A stretch of 64,000 nucleotides of DNA from the NCBI RefSeq assembly GCF_030813915.1, contig NZ_JAUSUJ010000011.1:124001-188000 (forward strand), read 5' to 3'. Positions 18,898 to 30,117 of this stretch are shown here, in pieces. Numbering within the stretch: position 1 is the first letter of the stretch; the number at the start of each line of letters is the position of its first letter. Under the pieces are notes generated by a model. It was not told where the DNA came from, did not search any database, and worked only from the letters and a program-made list of their open reading frames with translations. Source of the DNA: Rhodoplanes tepidamans. GTDB lineage: Bacteria; Pseudomonadota; Alphaproteobacteria; Rhizobiales; Xanthobacteraceae. The position numbers and the translations under genes were made by a program.

Positions 18898-19502
18898 CAC
18901 GTGCCCTGCTGATCGTGACCATGGAGCCGCCGCCCGGATTGGCGGAGGAGTTCGACGACTGGTACGATACCGAGCATTTTCCCCAGCGCGCCAGGCTGCC
19001 GGGCTTCGAATCGGCCTCGCGCTGGGTGTGCCTGGACGGCTGGCCGCGCTGGATCGCCGTCTACGACATGACGTCCGCGGCGGCCGTCACCACGCCCGAG
19101 TACAAGGCGGTGTCAGGCGCGAACTCGACGCCCTGGAGCAAGCGGGTGCTGGCCCGCACCATCGGCCGGCAGCGCCACGTCGCTGTGGCGGTGGGCGACC
19201 AGCCGTCCCTGCAGGCGCAGGGGCCGGCCGTGTCGCGTCTGCTCGCCGCCGAGTGGGCCTGCCCGCAGGGCGAGGTGGCCTCCTTCGCGCGGGCGCTCCG
19301 CCGGACAGCGGGCGATCTTCCGGGCGCCGTCCAGGTCCGCGTGTTCGCCGTTGACAAGGGCGAGACCGCGCTCGTCTGGCTGTTCGTGACGTTCGATGCG
19401 CCGGTGGTCCGCGCCGATCTCGGCCCGGTCGCCCGGGTGGAAGGCCGCGGCGCCCGGACCTTCAATCTCTATGCGCCGTATTTCCGCACGTCCGGGTACT
19501 GA
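18894..19502 (+). CDS. Dimeric alpha/beta-barrel (EthD/DUF4286-like) protein
   Basis: A 202-residue cytosolic protein beginning with GTG inside the previous stop (GTGA, 18894-18897), with GAGGAG seven bases upstream. The first half has the pattern LLIVTMEPP, EEFDDWYDTEHFPQRARLPGF and TPEYKAVSG, as in ferredoxin-like dimeric barrels of the EthD/DUF4286 group. The second half (about 105-200) looks like a divergent second copy of such a fold. No catalytic residues are assigned in the family members I know. Tight coupling to the two hydrolases suggests a role in the same pathway. Confidence 0.68.
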   Translation: MTRALLIVTMEPPPGLAEEFDDWYDTEHFPQRARLPGFESASRWVCLDGWPRWIAVYDMTSAAAVTTPEYKAVSGANSTPWSKRVLARTIGRQRHVAVAVGDQPSLQAQGPAVSRLLAAEWACPQGEVASFARALRRTAGDLPGAVQVRVFAVDKGETALVWLFVTFDAPVVRADLGPVARVEGRGARTFNLYAPYFRTSGY

Positions 19503-19515
19503 TCGGGGATTCGAG

Positions 19516-20352
19516 ATGCTCACGAGAGCAGATACGTTCACGGCCGCCGTGAACGGCACGTCGCTTCGCGTCCGGCTCGACGGTCCGGCCGGCGCCCCCT
19601 GGCTGGTACTCAGCAACTCGCTGGCCACGGATCTGCGGATGTGGAACCAGCAGGTGGACGCCCTGAAGGACCGCTTCCGGATCCTGCGCTACGACCAGCG
19701 TGGCCACGGCGGCTCGGCGCCGCCGCCGGCCGGCACCGACTTCTGCGCGCTGACCGCCGACCTCGTCGCGCTGCTCGACCATGTCGGCGTCGAGACCGCG
19801 GTCCTGGTCGGCGTCTCCATGGGCGCCGTCACGGTGCTGCGCTGCGCCGCCGTGGCGCCGTCGCGCTGTCGCGCCGTGGTCGCCTGTGACGGGCAGTGGA
19901 CCGCGCCGCCGACCGCGATGGCGGCCTGGGGCGAGCGGATCGCGCTGGCCGAGACGAGCGGCATGGCCGCGCTGGTCGAGCCCACGGTCTCGCGCTGGTT
20001 CCTGCCGGACTTTCCGCTGCGGCAGCCCGCCAACGCGGCGCTCGTCGCCGAGATGATCGCGGCGACGCCGGTTACCGGCTATGTCGGATGCGCCCGCGCC
20101 CTGCAGTCCTACGATTTCCGCGCTGACTATCCTGGGCTGACGGTTCCGGTTCACTACGTCGTCGGGGAGAAGGACGGGCTGTTGCCGTCCGTGATGGCCG
20201 AGATGGCGCGAGTCACCCCCGGCAGCCGCTTCGTCACGGTGCCGGCGGCCGGGCACCTGCCGAACCTGGAGCGTCCGGATGAGTACCAGGCGGTGCTCGA
20301 CGCCATTCTGTCAGGGCTGCCGACGGCCGCTCCGGTGCGGACGGAGATTTGA
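19516..20352 (+). CDS. pcaD: 3-oxoadipate enol-lactonase-like hydrolase
   Basis: A 278-residue alpha/beta hydrolase with a complete triad: nucleophile elbow VGVSMGAV, acid in VVGEKDGLLPS and histidine in PAAGHLPNLERPDEY. LRYDQRGHGGSAPP and LSNSLATDLRMWNQQ are typical of PcaD (3-oxoadipate enol-lactone hydrolase). The ATG at 19516 is chosen because the family N-terminus starts there, 13 bp after the preceding stop. With the following CMD-family gene it recalls the pcaDC pair, but the exact lactone substrate is unknown. Confidence 0.8.
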   Translation: MLTRADTFTAAVNGTSLRVRLDGPAGAPWLVLSNSLATDLRMWNQQVDALKDRFRILRYDQRGHGGSAPPPAGTDFCALTADLVALLDHVGVETAVLVGVSMGAVTVLRCAAVAPSRCRAVVACDGQWTAPPTAMAAWGERIALAETSGMAALVEPTVSRWFLPDFPLRQPANAALVAEMIAATPVTGYVGCARALQSYDFRADYPGLTVPVHYVVGEKDGLLPSVMAEMARVTPGSRFVTVPAAGHLPNLERPDEYQAVLDAILSGLPTAAPVRTEI

Positions 20353-20354
20353 CC

Positions 20355-20924
20355 ATGCGGCTCGGCCCGCTCGATCCGGCGACACTCGATCCTCATCAGA
20401 AGGCCGTCTACGAAACGGTCGCCGGCGGCCCACGCAAGGGGGTGCGGGGGCCGATCGCCGTCTGGCTGCGCCGCGCCGCCCTCGCCGAGCCGGCCCAGGC
20501 GCTGGGCCGCTACTGCCGCTACGAGACCTGCCTGCCGCCGCGGCTCTCGGAGCTCGCCATCCTGCTGACCGGCCGCCACTGGCGTGCCGCCTACGAATGG
20601 GCCGCGCACGCGCCGGTCGCGATCGCCGCCGGCCTCGACCAGGCGGTCGTCGAGGCGATCCGGGTCGGCGCGACGCCCTGCTTCGAACGCGACGACGAGG
20701 CGCTGGTGCACGCATTCGTCACCACCCTCTACGCCGCCGGAAGGATCGACGACGCCCTCTACGCCCGTGCCGTCGGGACGCTGGGCGAAGACGGCGTCGT
20801 CGATCTGACCGGCCTGCTCGGCTACTACGCGTTGATCTCGATGACCATCAACGTGTTCGACATTCCCGCCGCCGGAGGCGCGGCGGGAGTCGATCCGTTC
20901 GGGCCGGCCGCGCCGGCGTCGTGA
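20355..20924 (+). CDS. Carboxymuconolactone decarboxylase (AhpD-fold) family protein
   Basis: A 189-residue all-helical protein of the CMD/AhpD fold. The core SELAILLTGRHWRAAYEWAAHAPVA is the family signature with the conserved E, YEW and H. It lacks the CxxC of AhpD peroxidase reductants. It is longer than PcaC (about 130 residues), so it is a family relative rather than an evident 4-carboxymuconolactone decarboxylase. GGAGA lies nine bases before the ATG, two bases after the hydrolase stop. A paralogue with the same core lies at 50781-51530. Confidence 0.82.
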   Translation: MRLGPLDPATLDPHQKAVYETVAGGPRKGVRGPIAVWLRRAALAEPAQALGRYCRYETCLPPRLSELAILLTGRHWRAAYEWAAHAPVAIAAGLDQAVVEAIRVGATPCFERDDEALVHAFVTTLYAAGRIDDALYARAVGTLGEDGVVDLTGLLGYYALISMTINVFDIPAAGGAAGVDPFGPAAPAS

Positions 20925-20936
20925 CCCCGCGGGGCG

Positions 20937-21434
20937 TCACGGCGCCTTGCGCAGGAAGACGTAGTCGGCCGTGTAGGCGGCGCCCTGCACGGCGCCGGGC
21001 GTCTCGCACGCTCCCTGCAGCACGCCGCCGCGCGTGTTGATCCGCTGCACCTGGACGACGTCCGCCAGGACGCCGGCGCCGCGCTTCTCCACCGCGTCGG
21101 CCTTCAGCCAGGGGATCGCACCGTCCGGCGACGGGGCGCTGGCCACCGCCTTGATCACCACGGCGCTGCCGTCCTGGTGCTCGAAGGTCGGGCCACGATA
21201 GTGCCGGCCGACCGTGGCGCCGTCGCGCATCAGCGATGCCACCGGCTCGCGGAACGTCCAGGCGAGCTTGCCGTCCTGGCCGGATTTGCACTCGTAGATC
21301 TGGGCGCCGGCGGCGCCGACGGTGAGAACCGGGCTCAGGCCGGGCGCTTCGATCGCCGCCGGCAACTCGGCGCGCGCCGCGCCGGCGAGCGTCGCGACGA
21401 CGAGGGCAGGGATCACGGATCGGATCGGCGGCAT
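20937..21434 (-). CDS. DUF3455 secreted protein
   Basis: A 165-residue protein with a signal peptide (about 1-22, cleavage after ARA). The body has the DUF3455 pattern: GAQIYECKSGQDGKLAWTF, EPVASLMRDG, GPTFEHQDGSAV, AIPWLKADA and VQRINTRGGV. Its function is unknown in bacteria; the domain also occurs in fungal secreted proteins. It is convergent with the CMD-family gene (12-bp gap) and shares nothing obvious with it. Confidence 0.82.
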   Translation of the reverse strand: MPPIRSVIPALVVATLAGAARAELPAAIEAPGLSPVLTVGAAGAQIYECKSGQDGKLAWTFREPVASLMRDGATVGRHYRGPTFEHQDGSAVVIKAVASAPSPDGAIPWLKADAVEKRGAGVLADVVQVQRINTRGGVLQGACETPGAVQGAAYTADYVFLRKAP

Positions 21435-21629
21435 CGGGGGGACTCCTCCAGCGATGGTGCCGGGAAGAGATCACCCGGTTTCGTTGCGGGCAAGTCGCGC
21501 TGTCGTGATCGCGAGCCGCCGGTCCGGCGGATCAGGGGCCGGTGCCTCGCGCCGGCCGGAACGACCGGCCGGCGATCGGGCGCGTCAGCAAGGACCGGCC
21601 ATTGCCGTTTGGTGCCGCGACGACGGCGC

Positions 21630-21660
21630 AAAAAAAAGGGCGCGCCGGAGCGCGCCCTTT
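21630..21660 (-). terminator. Rho-independent terminator of icd
   Basis: An 11-bp stem (21635-21645 with 21650-21660, sequence AAAGGGCGCGC and complement) around a CGGA loop is followed, on the minus strand, by a run of eight T (21630-21637 in complement). It lies 31 bases past the stop codon of the isocitrate dehydrogenase gene. Confidence 0.93.
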
Positions 21661-21691
21661 CGACCCGACAGGCGGTCGTGCCGCCCGCCCC

Positions 21692-24788
<3,097 letters not shown>

Positions 24789-24866
24789 TCCGACGCGTCG
24801 ACCCGCCGGCCAGCCCCTCGCGGGCGGCCGGAGGGGCTCGACCCATGGCTCGCACGAGCCGAGAGA

Positions 24867-24888
24867 AGCCGCCTTCCGGGCGGCTTTT
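24867..24888 (+). terminator. Rho-independent terminator after the cold-shock gene
   Basis: AGCCGCC (24867-24873) pairs with GGCGGCT (24879-24885) around a TTCCG loop and runs into TTTT. It lies 79 bases past the stop. Confidence 0.88.
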
Positions 24889-24909
24889 CACGTTTTCGGG
24901 GCTCGCGCC

Positions 24910-25260
24910 GTGATCGACCCGAACGACGATGGCCCGGCACACCGGCCGGAGTGGTCGTGCCAGGCCTGCGGGGCCTGCTGCGCCACCTCGGCCGAATGGC
25001 CGCGCTTCTCGCTGGAAACCGAAGCGGACCTCGCCCGCATCCCGGCCGCCCATGTCGACGACGGCGCCGGCCGGATGCGCTGCGAGGGCGACCGCTGCAC
25101 GGCGCTCGCCGGCGAGGTCGGCAAGGCCACGGCCTGCTCGGTCTACGCGGTGCGGCCCCTGGTGTGCCGCGAGTGCGAGCCCGGCGACCCCGAATGCCTG
25201 ATCGCGCGCGCGCGCTGGGGGCTGCCGACCGCGGTCGACACCCGGGGCGCGATCGGCTAG
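24910..25260 (+). CDS. YkgJ-family cysteine-cluster protein
   Basis: A 116-residue cytosolic protein of the YkgJ/CxxCxxCC family, probably binding zinc or an iron-sulfur centre. The cysteine cluster CQACGACC (about 17-24) is followed by further cysteines in MRCEGDRCTAL, TACSVYAVRPLVCRECEPG and PECL. The start is GTG without a strong Shine-Dalgarno sequence. The gene sits between the csp terminator and trmJ, 43 bp before the latter, and may be cotranscribed with it. Function is unknown. Confidence 0.8.
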   Translation: MIDPNDDGPAHRPEWSCQACGACCATSAEWPRFSLETEADLARIPAAHVDDGAGRMRCEGDRCTALAGEVGKATACSVYAVRPLVCRECEPGDPECLIARARWGLPTAVDTRGAIG

Positions 25261-25303
25261 GGGAACGCGCCCCCGCGAGCCCCTGTTCGAGAATCCCGAG
25301 ACG

Positions 25304-26500
25304 ATGCCCGGCGCCGGAACCGACAAGACCAAGACCTGGGTGGTCGCCCCGGGCCCCGTGATCGTGCTGGTCGAGCCGCAGATCGGCGAGAACATCGGCG
25401 CGGCGGCGCGCGTGATGGCGAATTTCGGCCTGTCGCGGCTGCGCCTCGTCGCGCCCAGGCAGGGCTGGCCGAACGACAAGGCCCGGATGATGGCGGCCGG
25501 CGCCGACCGGGTGCTCGAGGACGCCGTGCTGTTTCCCGACCTGAAGGCGGCGATCGCCGACTGCACCTTCGTCGCCGCCTGCACGGCGCGCGGCCACGAC
25601 CAGGCGAAGCCGGTCGTCTCGCCCGAGGCCGCGGCGCAGCGCTTGGTGCCATTGGTCGCCGGCGGCGAGACCACGGCCGTGGTGTTCGGCCGCGAGCGCA
25701 ACGGCCTGGAGAACGACGAGGTCGGGCTCGCCGACGCCATCGTCACGTTTCCGGTCAATCCCGCCTTCGCGTCGCTCAATCTCGCCCAGGCGGTGGCGCT
25801 GGTCGCCTACGAGTGGTTCAAGCACGCCGGCACCGGCCTGCCGTTCGGCATGCCGGTGCGCTCCGGTCCGGCCCCGAAGGAGCAGATTCACGCTTTCTTC
25901 ACCAATCTCGAGCGCGAGCTCGAGAAGGTCGAGTTCTTCCGGCCGCCGGAGAAGCGCGAGACCATGACGGTCAACCTGCGCAACATCTTCTCCCGCATGC
26001 AGCCGACCCGGCAGGACATCCAGACGCTGCACGGCGTCGTCATGGCGATCGCCGAAGGCCGCAAGGGCCCGGCGCGGGGCGGGGTCCTGGACGGCGACGA
26101 GGCGGCGCTGCTGCGCCGGCTGCTGGCCGAGCACGGCGACGGACGCGTGCCGTCCGAGCGCGGCCCGGTGCGCGGGCTGTCGCGGCTCCTGCGCCGCAAC
26201 CCGACCGAGGCGGAGCGTGCCCTGTGGGCCGTGCTCGTCGCCGACCGCCGCTTCGCCGGCCGCGGCTTCAAGCGGCAGGTGCCGGTCGGCCCGCACATCG
26301 CCGACCTGGTCTCTTTCCCGCTGCGTGTCGTCATCGACATCGCGCCCGCCGACGAGGCGGTGGAGGCGGCGCAGGCCCGCACGGAGAAGCGCGCCTGGCT
26401 CGCCGCGCGCGACTATCGCGTGGTGCCGCTCGACGCCGCCACGGTCGAGGCGGACGCCGCGGCCGCGCTGGAGAACCTCGCGGCCGCGCTCGGCCTGTGA
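25304..26500 (+). CDS. trmJ: TrmJ-like tRNA 2'-O-methyltransferase fused to a DUF559 domain
   Basis: A 398-residue protein. Residues about 15-170 are a SPOUT methyltransferase with IVLVEPQIGENIGAAARVMANFG, VVFGRERNGLENDE and PAFASLNLAQAVALVAYEW (the knot motifs 1-3), and the helical TrmJ C-terminal part runs to about 255. TrmJ methylates the ribose at position 32 of tRNA. From about residue 290 a Vsr/DUF559-like domain follows (RLLRRNPTEAERALWAVL, FKRQVPVGPHIADLVSFP). In DUF559 the next strand usually reads VEVDGxxH; here it is VVIDIAPADE, so a nuclease centre looks degraded. Confidence 0.85.
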   Translation: MPGAGTDKTKTWVVAPGPVIVLVEPQIGENIGAAARVMANFGLSRLRLVAPRQGWPNDKARMMAAGADRVLEDAVLFPDLKAAIADCTFVAACTARGHDQAKPVVSPEAAAQRLVPLVAGGETTAVVFGRERNGLENDEVGLADAIVTFPVNPAFASLNLAQAVALVAYEWFKHAGTGLPFGMPVRSGPAPKEQIHAFFTNLERELEKVEFFRPPEKRETMTVNLRNIFSRMQPTRQDIQTLHGVVMAIAEGRKGPARGGVLDGDEAALLRRLLAEHGDGRVPSERGPVRGLSRLLRRNPTEAERALWAVLVADRRFAGRGFKRQVPVGPHIADLVSFPLRVVIDIAPADEAVEAAQARTEKRAWLAARDYRVVPLDAATVEADAAAALENLAAALGL

Positions 26501-26628
26501 CGCCTCGCCGCGGCGCGTCGCCGCCCGCCTTGCTCTGAATCAAGGCGATCGCGGCGCCGCCGGCCCATACGTATTCACTTCCTGCTATCCATTCCGGAAC
26601 GGGTTGTCCGGACACGAGGTCGATTGCG

Positions 26629-27189
26629 ATGGCTCTGCGCAATTCTTACGAGGCTTACGGCGCGATGGCGCGCCTGTTCCACTGGCTCACGGTGGTCCTG
26701 GTGATCGCCGCGTGGGCGATCGGCATGTTCCGTGGCGGGCTTCCGGACGGAGCGGCGCGGGCGACCGCCATGTTCCTGCACTTCAATTTCGGCCTGGCGA
26801 TCCTGGCGCTCCTGGCCGCCCGCATCCTCTGGCGGCTCGCCGATCCGGCGCCGCCGATGCCGAAGACCCCGCTCGGCCGGCTCGGCGAGATCGCCGCCGC
26901 CTCGGCCCACGGCCTCAGCTATCTGCTGCTGCTCGCCGTCCCGCTGATCGGCATCGCCATCGTGTTCGCGCGCGGCCGACCGCTGCCGGTGTTCGGGCTC
27001 GCCGAGATCGCCTCGCCGTGGGCGCCCGACCGCGACTTCGCCAACATGCTGAAGCCGTGGCACGGGCTGCTGGCGAACGCCCTGATGCTGATCGCCTTCC
27101 TGCATGCGGTGGCGGCGCTCGTGCACCACTTCGTGTTCCACGATCCCACGCTGCGGCGGATGATCGGCCCGGCGCCCGAGCGGCCCTGA
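26629..27189 (+). CDS. Cytochrome b561
   Basis: A 186-residue inner-membrane dihaem cytochrome with four membrane helices. Histidines suited to haem ligation lie in ARLFHWLTV, FLHFNFGL, PWHGLLANAL and FLHAVAALVHHF, the arrangement of the bacterial b561 (YodB/CybB) group, which passes electrons between quinol and periplasmic acceptors or superoxide. It is preceded by 128 bp after trmJ and appears to be transcribed alone. Confidence 0.88.
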   Translation: MALRNSYEAYGAMARLFHWLTVVLVIAAWAIGMFRGGLPDGAARATAMFLHFNFGLAILALLAARILWRLADPAPPMPKTPLGRLGEIAAASAHGLSYLLLLAVPLIGIAIVFARGRPLPVFGLAEIASPWAPDRDFANMLKPWHGLLANALMLIAFLHAVAALVHHFVFHDPTLRRMIGPAPERP

Positions 27190-27279
27190 GCCCGGCCGTC
27201 GGCGAGAGAGGCCGCGGGACGCCGCCGGTCGGCGTCCTGCGGAGGCGGGGCGCGGCCGTCCGCCGCGCCCGGAACCAGC

Positions 27280-27603
27280 CTATTTCGAGGCCTTCACGGA
27301 CTCCACGGCTTGGTCCATCAGCTCCAGCATGGTGCGGCGGATCTGGTGGTCGGACTGGCTGACGCCCTTGGCGTCGAAATCCTGCCGCAGCTTCTGGAAG
27401 ACGTCGTCCTCGCCGGGCGTGTCGAAGTCGGCGACCACCACCTCCTTGGCGTAGGCTTCGGCCTCGGCGCCGGTCAGTCCCAGCTTCTCGGCCGCCCACA
27501 GGCCGAGCATCTTGTTGCGCCGGGCCGTCGCCTTGAAACGAAGTTCCTCGTCGTGGGCGAACTTCTTCTCGTGGGTCTTCTCGCGGTCGTCGAAAGTATT
27601 CAT
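27280..27603 (-). CDS. F1-ATPase inhibitor zeta-subunit family (DUF1476)
   Basis: A 107-residue helical protein starting MNTFDDREKTHEKKFAHDEE, with ATARRNKMLGLWAAEKLG and VVVADFDTPGEDDVFQKL, as in the zeta subunit of the Paracoccus F1-ATPase. That protein blocks ATP hydrolysis by the synthase and is restricted to alphaproteobacteria. GAGGGA lies five bases before the ATG. It is divergent from purC across a 342-bp gap. Confidence 0.9.
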   Translation of the reverse strand: MNTFDDREKTHEKKFAHDEELRFKATARRNKMLGLWAAEKLGLTGAEAEAYAKEVVVADFDTPGEDDVFQKLRQDFDAKGVSQSDHQIRRTMLELMDQAVESVKASK

Positions 27604-27945
27604 GGCGTCCCTCGTAACGTCATCTGCTCTCGGTCGTGCTCGCAGTCGTTCTTGCAGTCGTTGCTGCCGTGCTTTCGCCCGGCAGAAATCTCGCCGGATT
27701 TTGGTCGCAAACGCGCCTTGCACACCGTCCGGATACGGTCAAGGGCGCCTCGACGCTCGCACAAGTCCTCATTGCACGGGCCGCCCCGGCGGTCTATGTC
27801 GATTGTGCTCGCCGCCCCCTTCGGATACGGTCCGCAGGAATCGTGACGAGCGTGTCTCGCGTATGCTCGAAGACGCCGCGGGCCTTGAACCCGGAACTCG
27901 GAGCCACGGCACCCTATGGATTTTCTCAAGCCACGGTACACCCCC
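27604..27945. other. Divergent region between the zeta inhibitor and purC
   Basis: No gene is visible in this stretch. It contains two copies of CGGATACGGTC (in 27730-27745 and 27824-27837), about 95 bp apart and upstream of purC, and a moderately AT-rich zone around 27690-27720. I found no clear promoter hexamers or riboswitch. Confidence 0.5.
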
Positions 27946-28713
27946 ATGAGCCGCCGCCGCCGCATCTACGAAGGCAAGGCGAAGGTCCTGTACGAGGGCC
28001 CGGAGCCGGGAACGTTGATCCAGCACTTCAAGGACGACGCCACCGCCTTCAACGCCAAGAAGCATCAGGTGATCGAAGGGAAGGGTGTGCTGAACAACCG
28101 CATCTCCGAGTACCTGTTCCAGCACCTGAACGACATCGGCGTGCCGACGCACTTCATCCGCCGGCTGAACATGCGCGAGCAGCTCATCCGCGAGGTGGAG
28201 ATCATTCCGCTCGAGGTGGTGGTGCGCAACGTCGCCGCCGGCTCGCTGTCGCAGCGCCTCGGCATCGAGGAAGGCACCCAGCTGCCGCGCTCGATCATCG
28301 AATTCTACTACAAGAACGACGCGCTCGGCGACCCGATGGTGTCGGAGGAGCACATCACGGCGTTCGGCTGGGCGACGCCCCAGGAGATCGACGACATCAT
28401 GGCGCTGGCCATCCGGGTCAACGACTTCCTGTGCGGCCTCTTCCTCGGCGTCGGCATCCGTCTGGTCGACTTCAAGATGGAATGCGGCCGGCTGTGGGAG
28501 AACGACATGATGCGGATCGTCGTCGCCGACGAGATCTCGCCCGACTCCTGCCGGCTGTGGGACATCAAGTCGAACGAGAAGCTCGACAAGGACCGCTTCC
28601 GCCGCGACCTCGGCGGCCTTCTGGAGGCCTACACCGAGGTGGCGCGCCGGCTCGGCATCATGAGCGAGAACGAGCGGCCGATCGGCAACGGCCCGGTGCT
28701 GGTGAAGGGCTGA
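27946..28713 (+). CDS. purC: Phosphoribosylaminoimidazole-succinocarboxamide synthase
   Basis: A 255-residue SAICAR synthetase that condenses CAIR with aspartate in purine synthesis. It starts [20 protein letters not shown] and contains [23 protein letters not shown] and [20 protein letters not shown], all family signatures. The frame also has an ATG at 27916 (MDFLKP), but relatives start at the second ATG. A strong terminator follows at 28754, which separates it from purS and purQ. Confidence 0.96.
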   Translation: MSRRRRIYEGKAKVLYEGPEPGTLIQHFKDDATAFNAKKHQVIEGKGVLNNRISEYLFQHLNDIGVPTHFIRRLNMREQLIREVEIIPLEVVVRNVAAGSLSQRLGIEEGTQLPRSIIEFYYKNDALGDPMVSEEHITAFGWATPQEIDDIMALAIRVNDFLCGLFLGVGIRLVDFKMECGRLWENDMMRIVVADEISPDSCRLWDIKSNEKLDKDRFRRDLGGLLEAYTEVARRLGIMSENERPIGNGPVLVKG

Positions 28714-28753
28714 TACGGTTTTCGCCGGGCGTTTCGCCCGATGCCCAGGCTGA

Positions 28754-28785
28754 AAACGCCGCGCGAACCCTCGCGCGGCGTTTTT
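28754..28785 (+). terminator. Rho-independent terminator of purC
   Basis: AAACGCCGCGCGA (28754-28766) pairs with TCGCGCGGCGTTT (28771-28783) around ACCC and ends in TTTTT. This is a very stable hairpin 40 bases past the purC stop. Confidence 0.95.
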
Positions 28786-28848
28786 CGTTTTACGGGCCGG
28801 TGTCGGGGCGCGTGCCCGGACGCCTGTCCGGGCCGGTCGCGCCCGGGT

Positions 28849-28905
28849 CGTTCGTGCCCGGGCTAATCGTGGCTGGACCGTTCGTGCCCGGGCTGGTCGT
28901 GGCTG
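28849..28905 (+). repeat. Two tandem copies of a 27-nt unit (period 30)
   Basis: The unit at 28849-28875 begins CGTTCGTGCCCGGGCT and ends TCGTGGCTG; the copy at 28879-28905 differs at two bases (AA to GG). A weaker related motif precedes it at 28805-28848. It lies between purC and the Uma2 gene and has no assigned function. Confidence 0.65.
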
Positions 28906-29129
28906 CGGCGAACCCATCGTGTGACCCCCAAAAGGCCGTCGCTCACCCCGATGTGGGGATCCTGCCACCGCCCGTCGAGGGGACGGCGCCGCGACACGGC
29001 GTCCGGGTGTGCCGGAGGGGAGGGTGGGCCCGGCCCGAGGCCCCCGGCTGGAGGTTCGTCCGCCGAGGCCCTATCTTCACGCGAGGCGAGGCGGTGACGC
29101 CGTCGGCCCGGGACGTCGGAGGAGCCGCG

Positions 29130-29705
29130 ATGGGTGTTCCGAGAATCAGCGCCGCGCCGCAGACCATCGAGGAGTTCTACGACTTCACCGACCGCCAGCC
29201 GGACGAGGAGAAGTGGGAGCTGATCGAGGGGGAGTTCGTCCTGCAGGCGTCGCCCGGTTTTCAGCATCAGTTGATCGTCATGAACCTTTCCGTGGCGCTC
29301 AAGAATCGGCAGCGCGAGCACGACGCCTCGTGGGAGGTGCTGCCCGGCCTCGGGGTGCGCATCTCGACCACCAGCCGACCCGAGCCGGACGTGCTGATCC
29401 TGCCCAAGCTGCCGCCGCCGCTCGATCCGACGCTGCGCGACCGGGATGACGTCCTCGTCGTCTTCGAGGTCCTGTCGCCCTCGACGGCCGAGCGGGATCT
29501 GCGATGGAAGCGTGAGGCCTACACGTCGCTCGCCTCGCTCACCCACTATGTCGTGATCGCCCAGAACGCCTGGGATGTCGTGGTGTTCGCCCGCGACACC
29601 GACTTCGCCGAGCTGCGGCTTTCGGGGCGCGACGATGCGCTCGCCTTCCCGGCGCTCGGTGTCACCCTGCCGCTGTCGGAGATTTACCGCGACACCGGCC
29701 TGTAG
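29130..29705 (+). CDS. Uma2-family (DUF820) PD-(D/E)xK endonuclease-like protein
   Basis: A 191-residue protein of the Uma2 family. It has the family opening TIEEFYDFTDRQPDEEKWEL and an apparently intact nuclease centre: D in SRPEPDVLIL, E in VVFEVLSPST and K in RDLRWKREAY. Uma2 genes are abundant in cyanobacteria and scattered in other phyla, often linked to mobile DNA; their biological role is not established. GGAGGAG lies six to eight bases before the ATG. It interrupts the purine gene order between purC and purS. Confidence 0.85.
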   Translation: MGVPRISAAPQTIEEFYDFTDRQPDEEKWELIEGEFVLQASPGFQHQLIVMNLSVALKNRQREHDASWEVLPGLGVRISTTSRPEPDVLILPKLPPPLDPTLRDRDDVLVVFEVLSPSTAERDLRWKREAYTSLASLTHYVVIAQNAWDVVVFARDTDFAELRLSGRDDALAFPALGVTLPLSEIYRDTGL

Positions 29706-29843
29706 GCGATCCGGCCGTCCGGCGACGGCCGGGATCCGCTCGAAAGACGTCCGCGGTTGACCTCGGCGACGCCGGACCCTAAGCACCCTCTGTCCGGCCG
29801 GACCGGCCCGGCCAGGACCGTTGCGATAGTCCCGAGGCGACCC

Positions 29844-30086
29844 ATGAAAGCCCGCGTCACCGTCACCCTGAAGCAAGGCGTCCTCGACCCGCAGGGCAAG
29901 GCCATCGAGGGCGCCCTGAAGTCGCTGGGGATCGACGGCGTGGCGAGCGTCCGCCAGGGCAAGGTGTTCGACGTCGAGGTGCCGGGCGGCGACCGCGGCC
30001 GGGCCGAGGCGGCCCTGAAGGAGGCGGCCGAGCGGCTGCTCGCCAACACCGTCATCGAGGACTACCGGGTGGAGATCGTCGGTTGA
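29844..30086 (+). CDS. purS: Phosphoribosylformylglycinamidine synthase subunit PurS
   Basis: An 80-residue PurS ([25 protein letters not shown] at its start, [25 protein letters not shown] at its end). It bridges PurQ and the small-type PurL in the FGAM synthase complex. It is followed by purQ after 31 bp. The 138-bp gap before it separates it from the Uma2 gene. Confidence 0.96.
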   Translation: MKARVTVTLKQGVLDPQGKAIEGALKSLGIDGVASVRQGKVFDVEVPGGDRGRAEAALKEAAERLLANTVIEDYRVEIVG

Positions 30087-30117
30087 CGCCGGCGCGTCAC
30101 CCGCGGCGAGGCACGTC

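Larger units (their letters stand above)
28714..29129 (+). other. Gap between purC and the Uma2-family gene
   Basis: These 416 bases hold the purC terminator (28754-28785) and a GC-rich tract with a short direct repeat (28849-28905). I see no further gene. Confidence 0.7.

Noticed and set aside
27730-27837. Two CGGATACGGTC copies upstream of purC as a PurR-type operator
   Set aside because: They do not match a known purine operator or each other's flanks, and spacing is not regular enough to claim a site.
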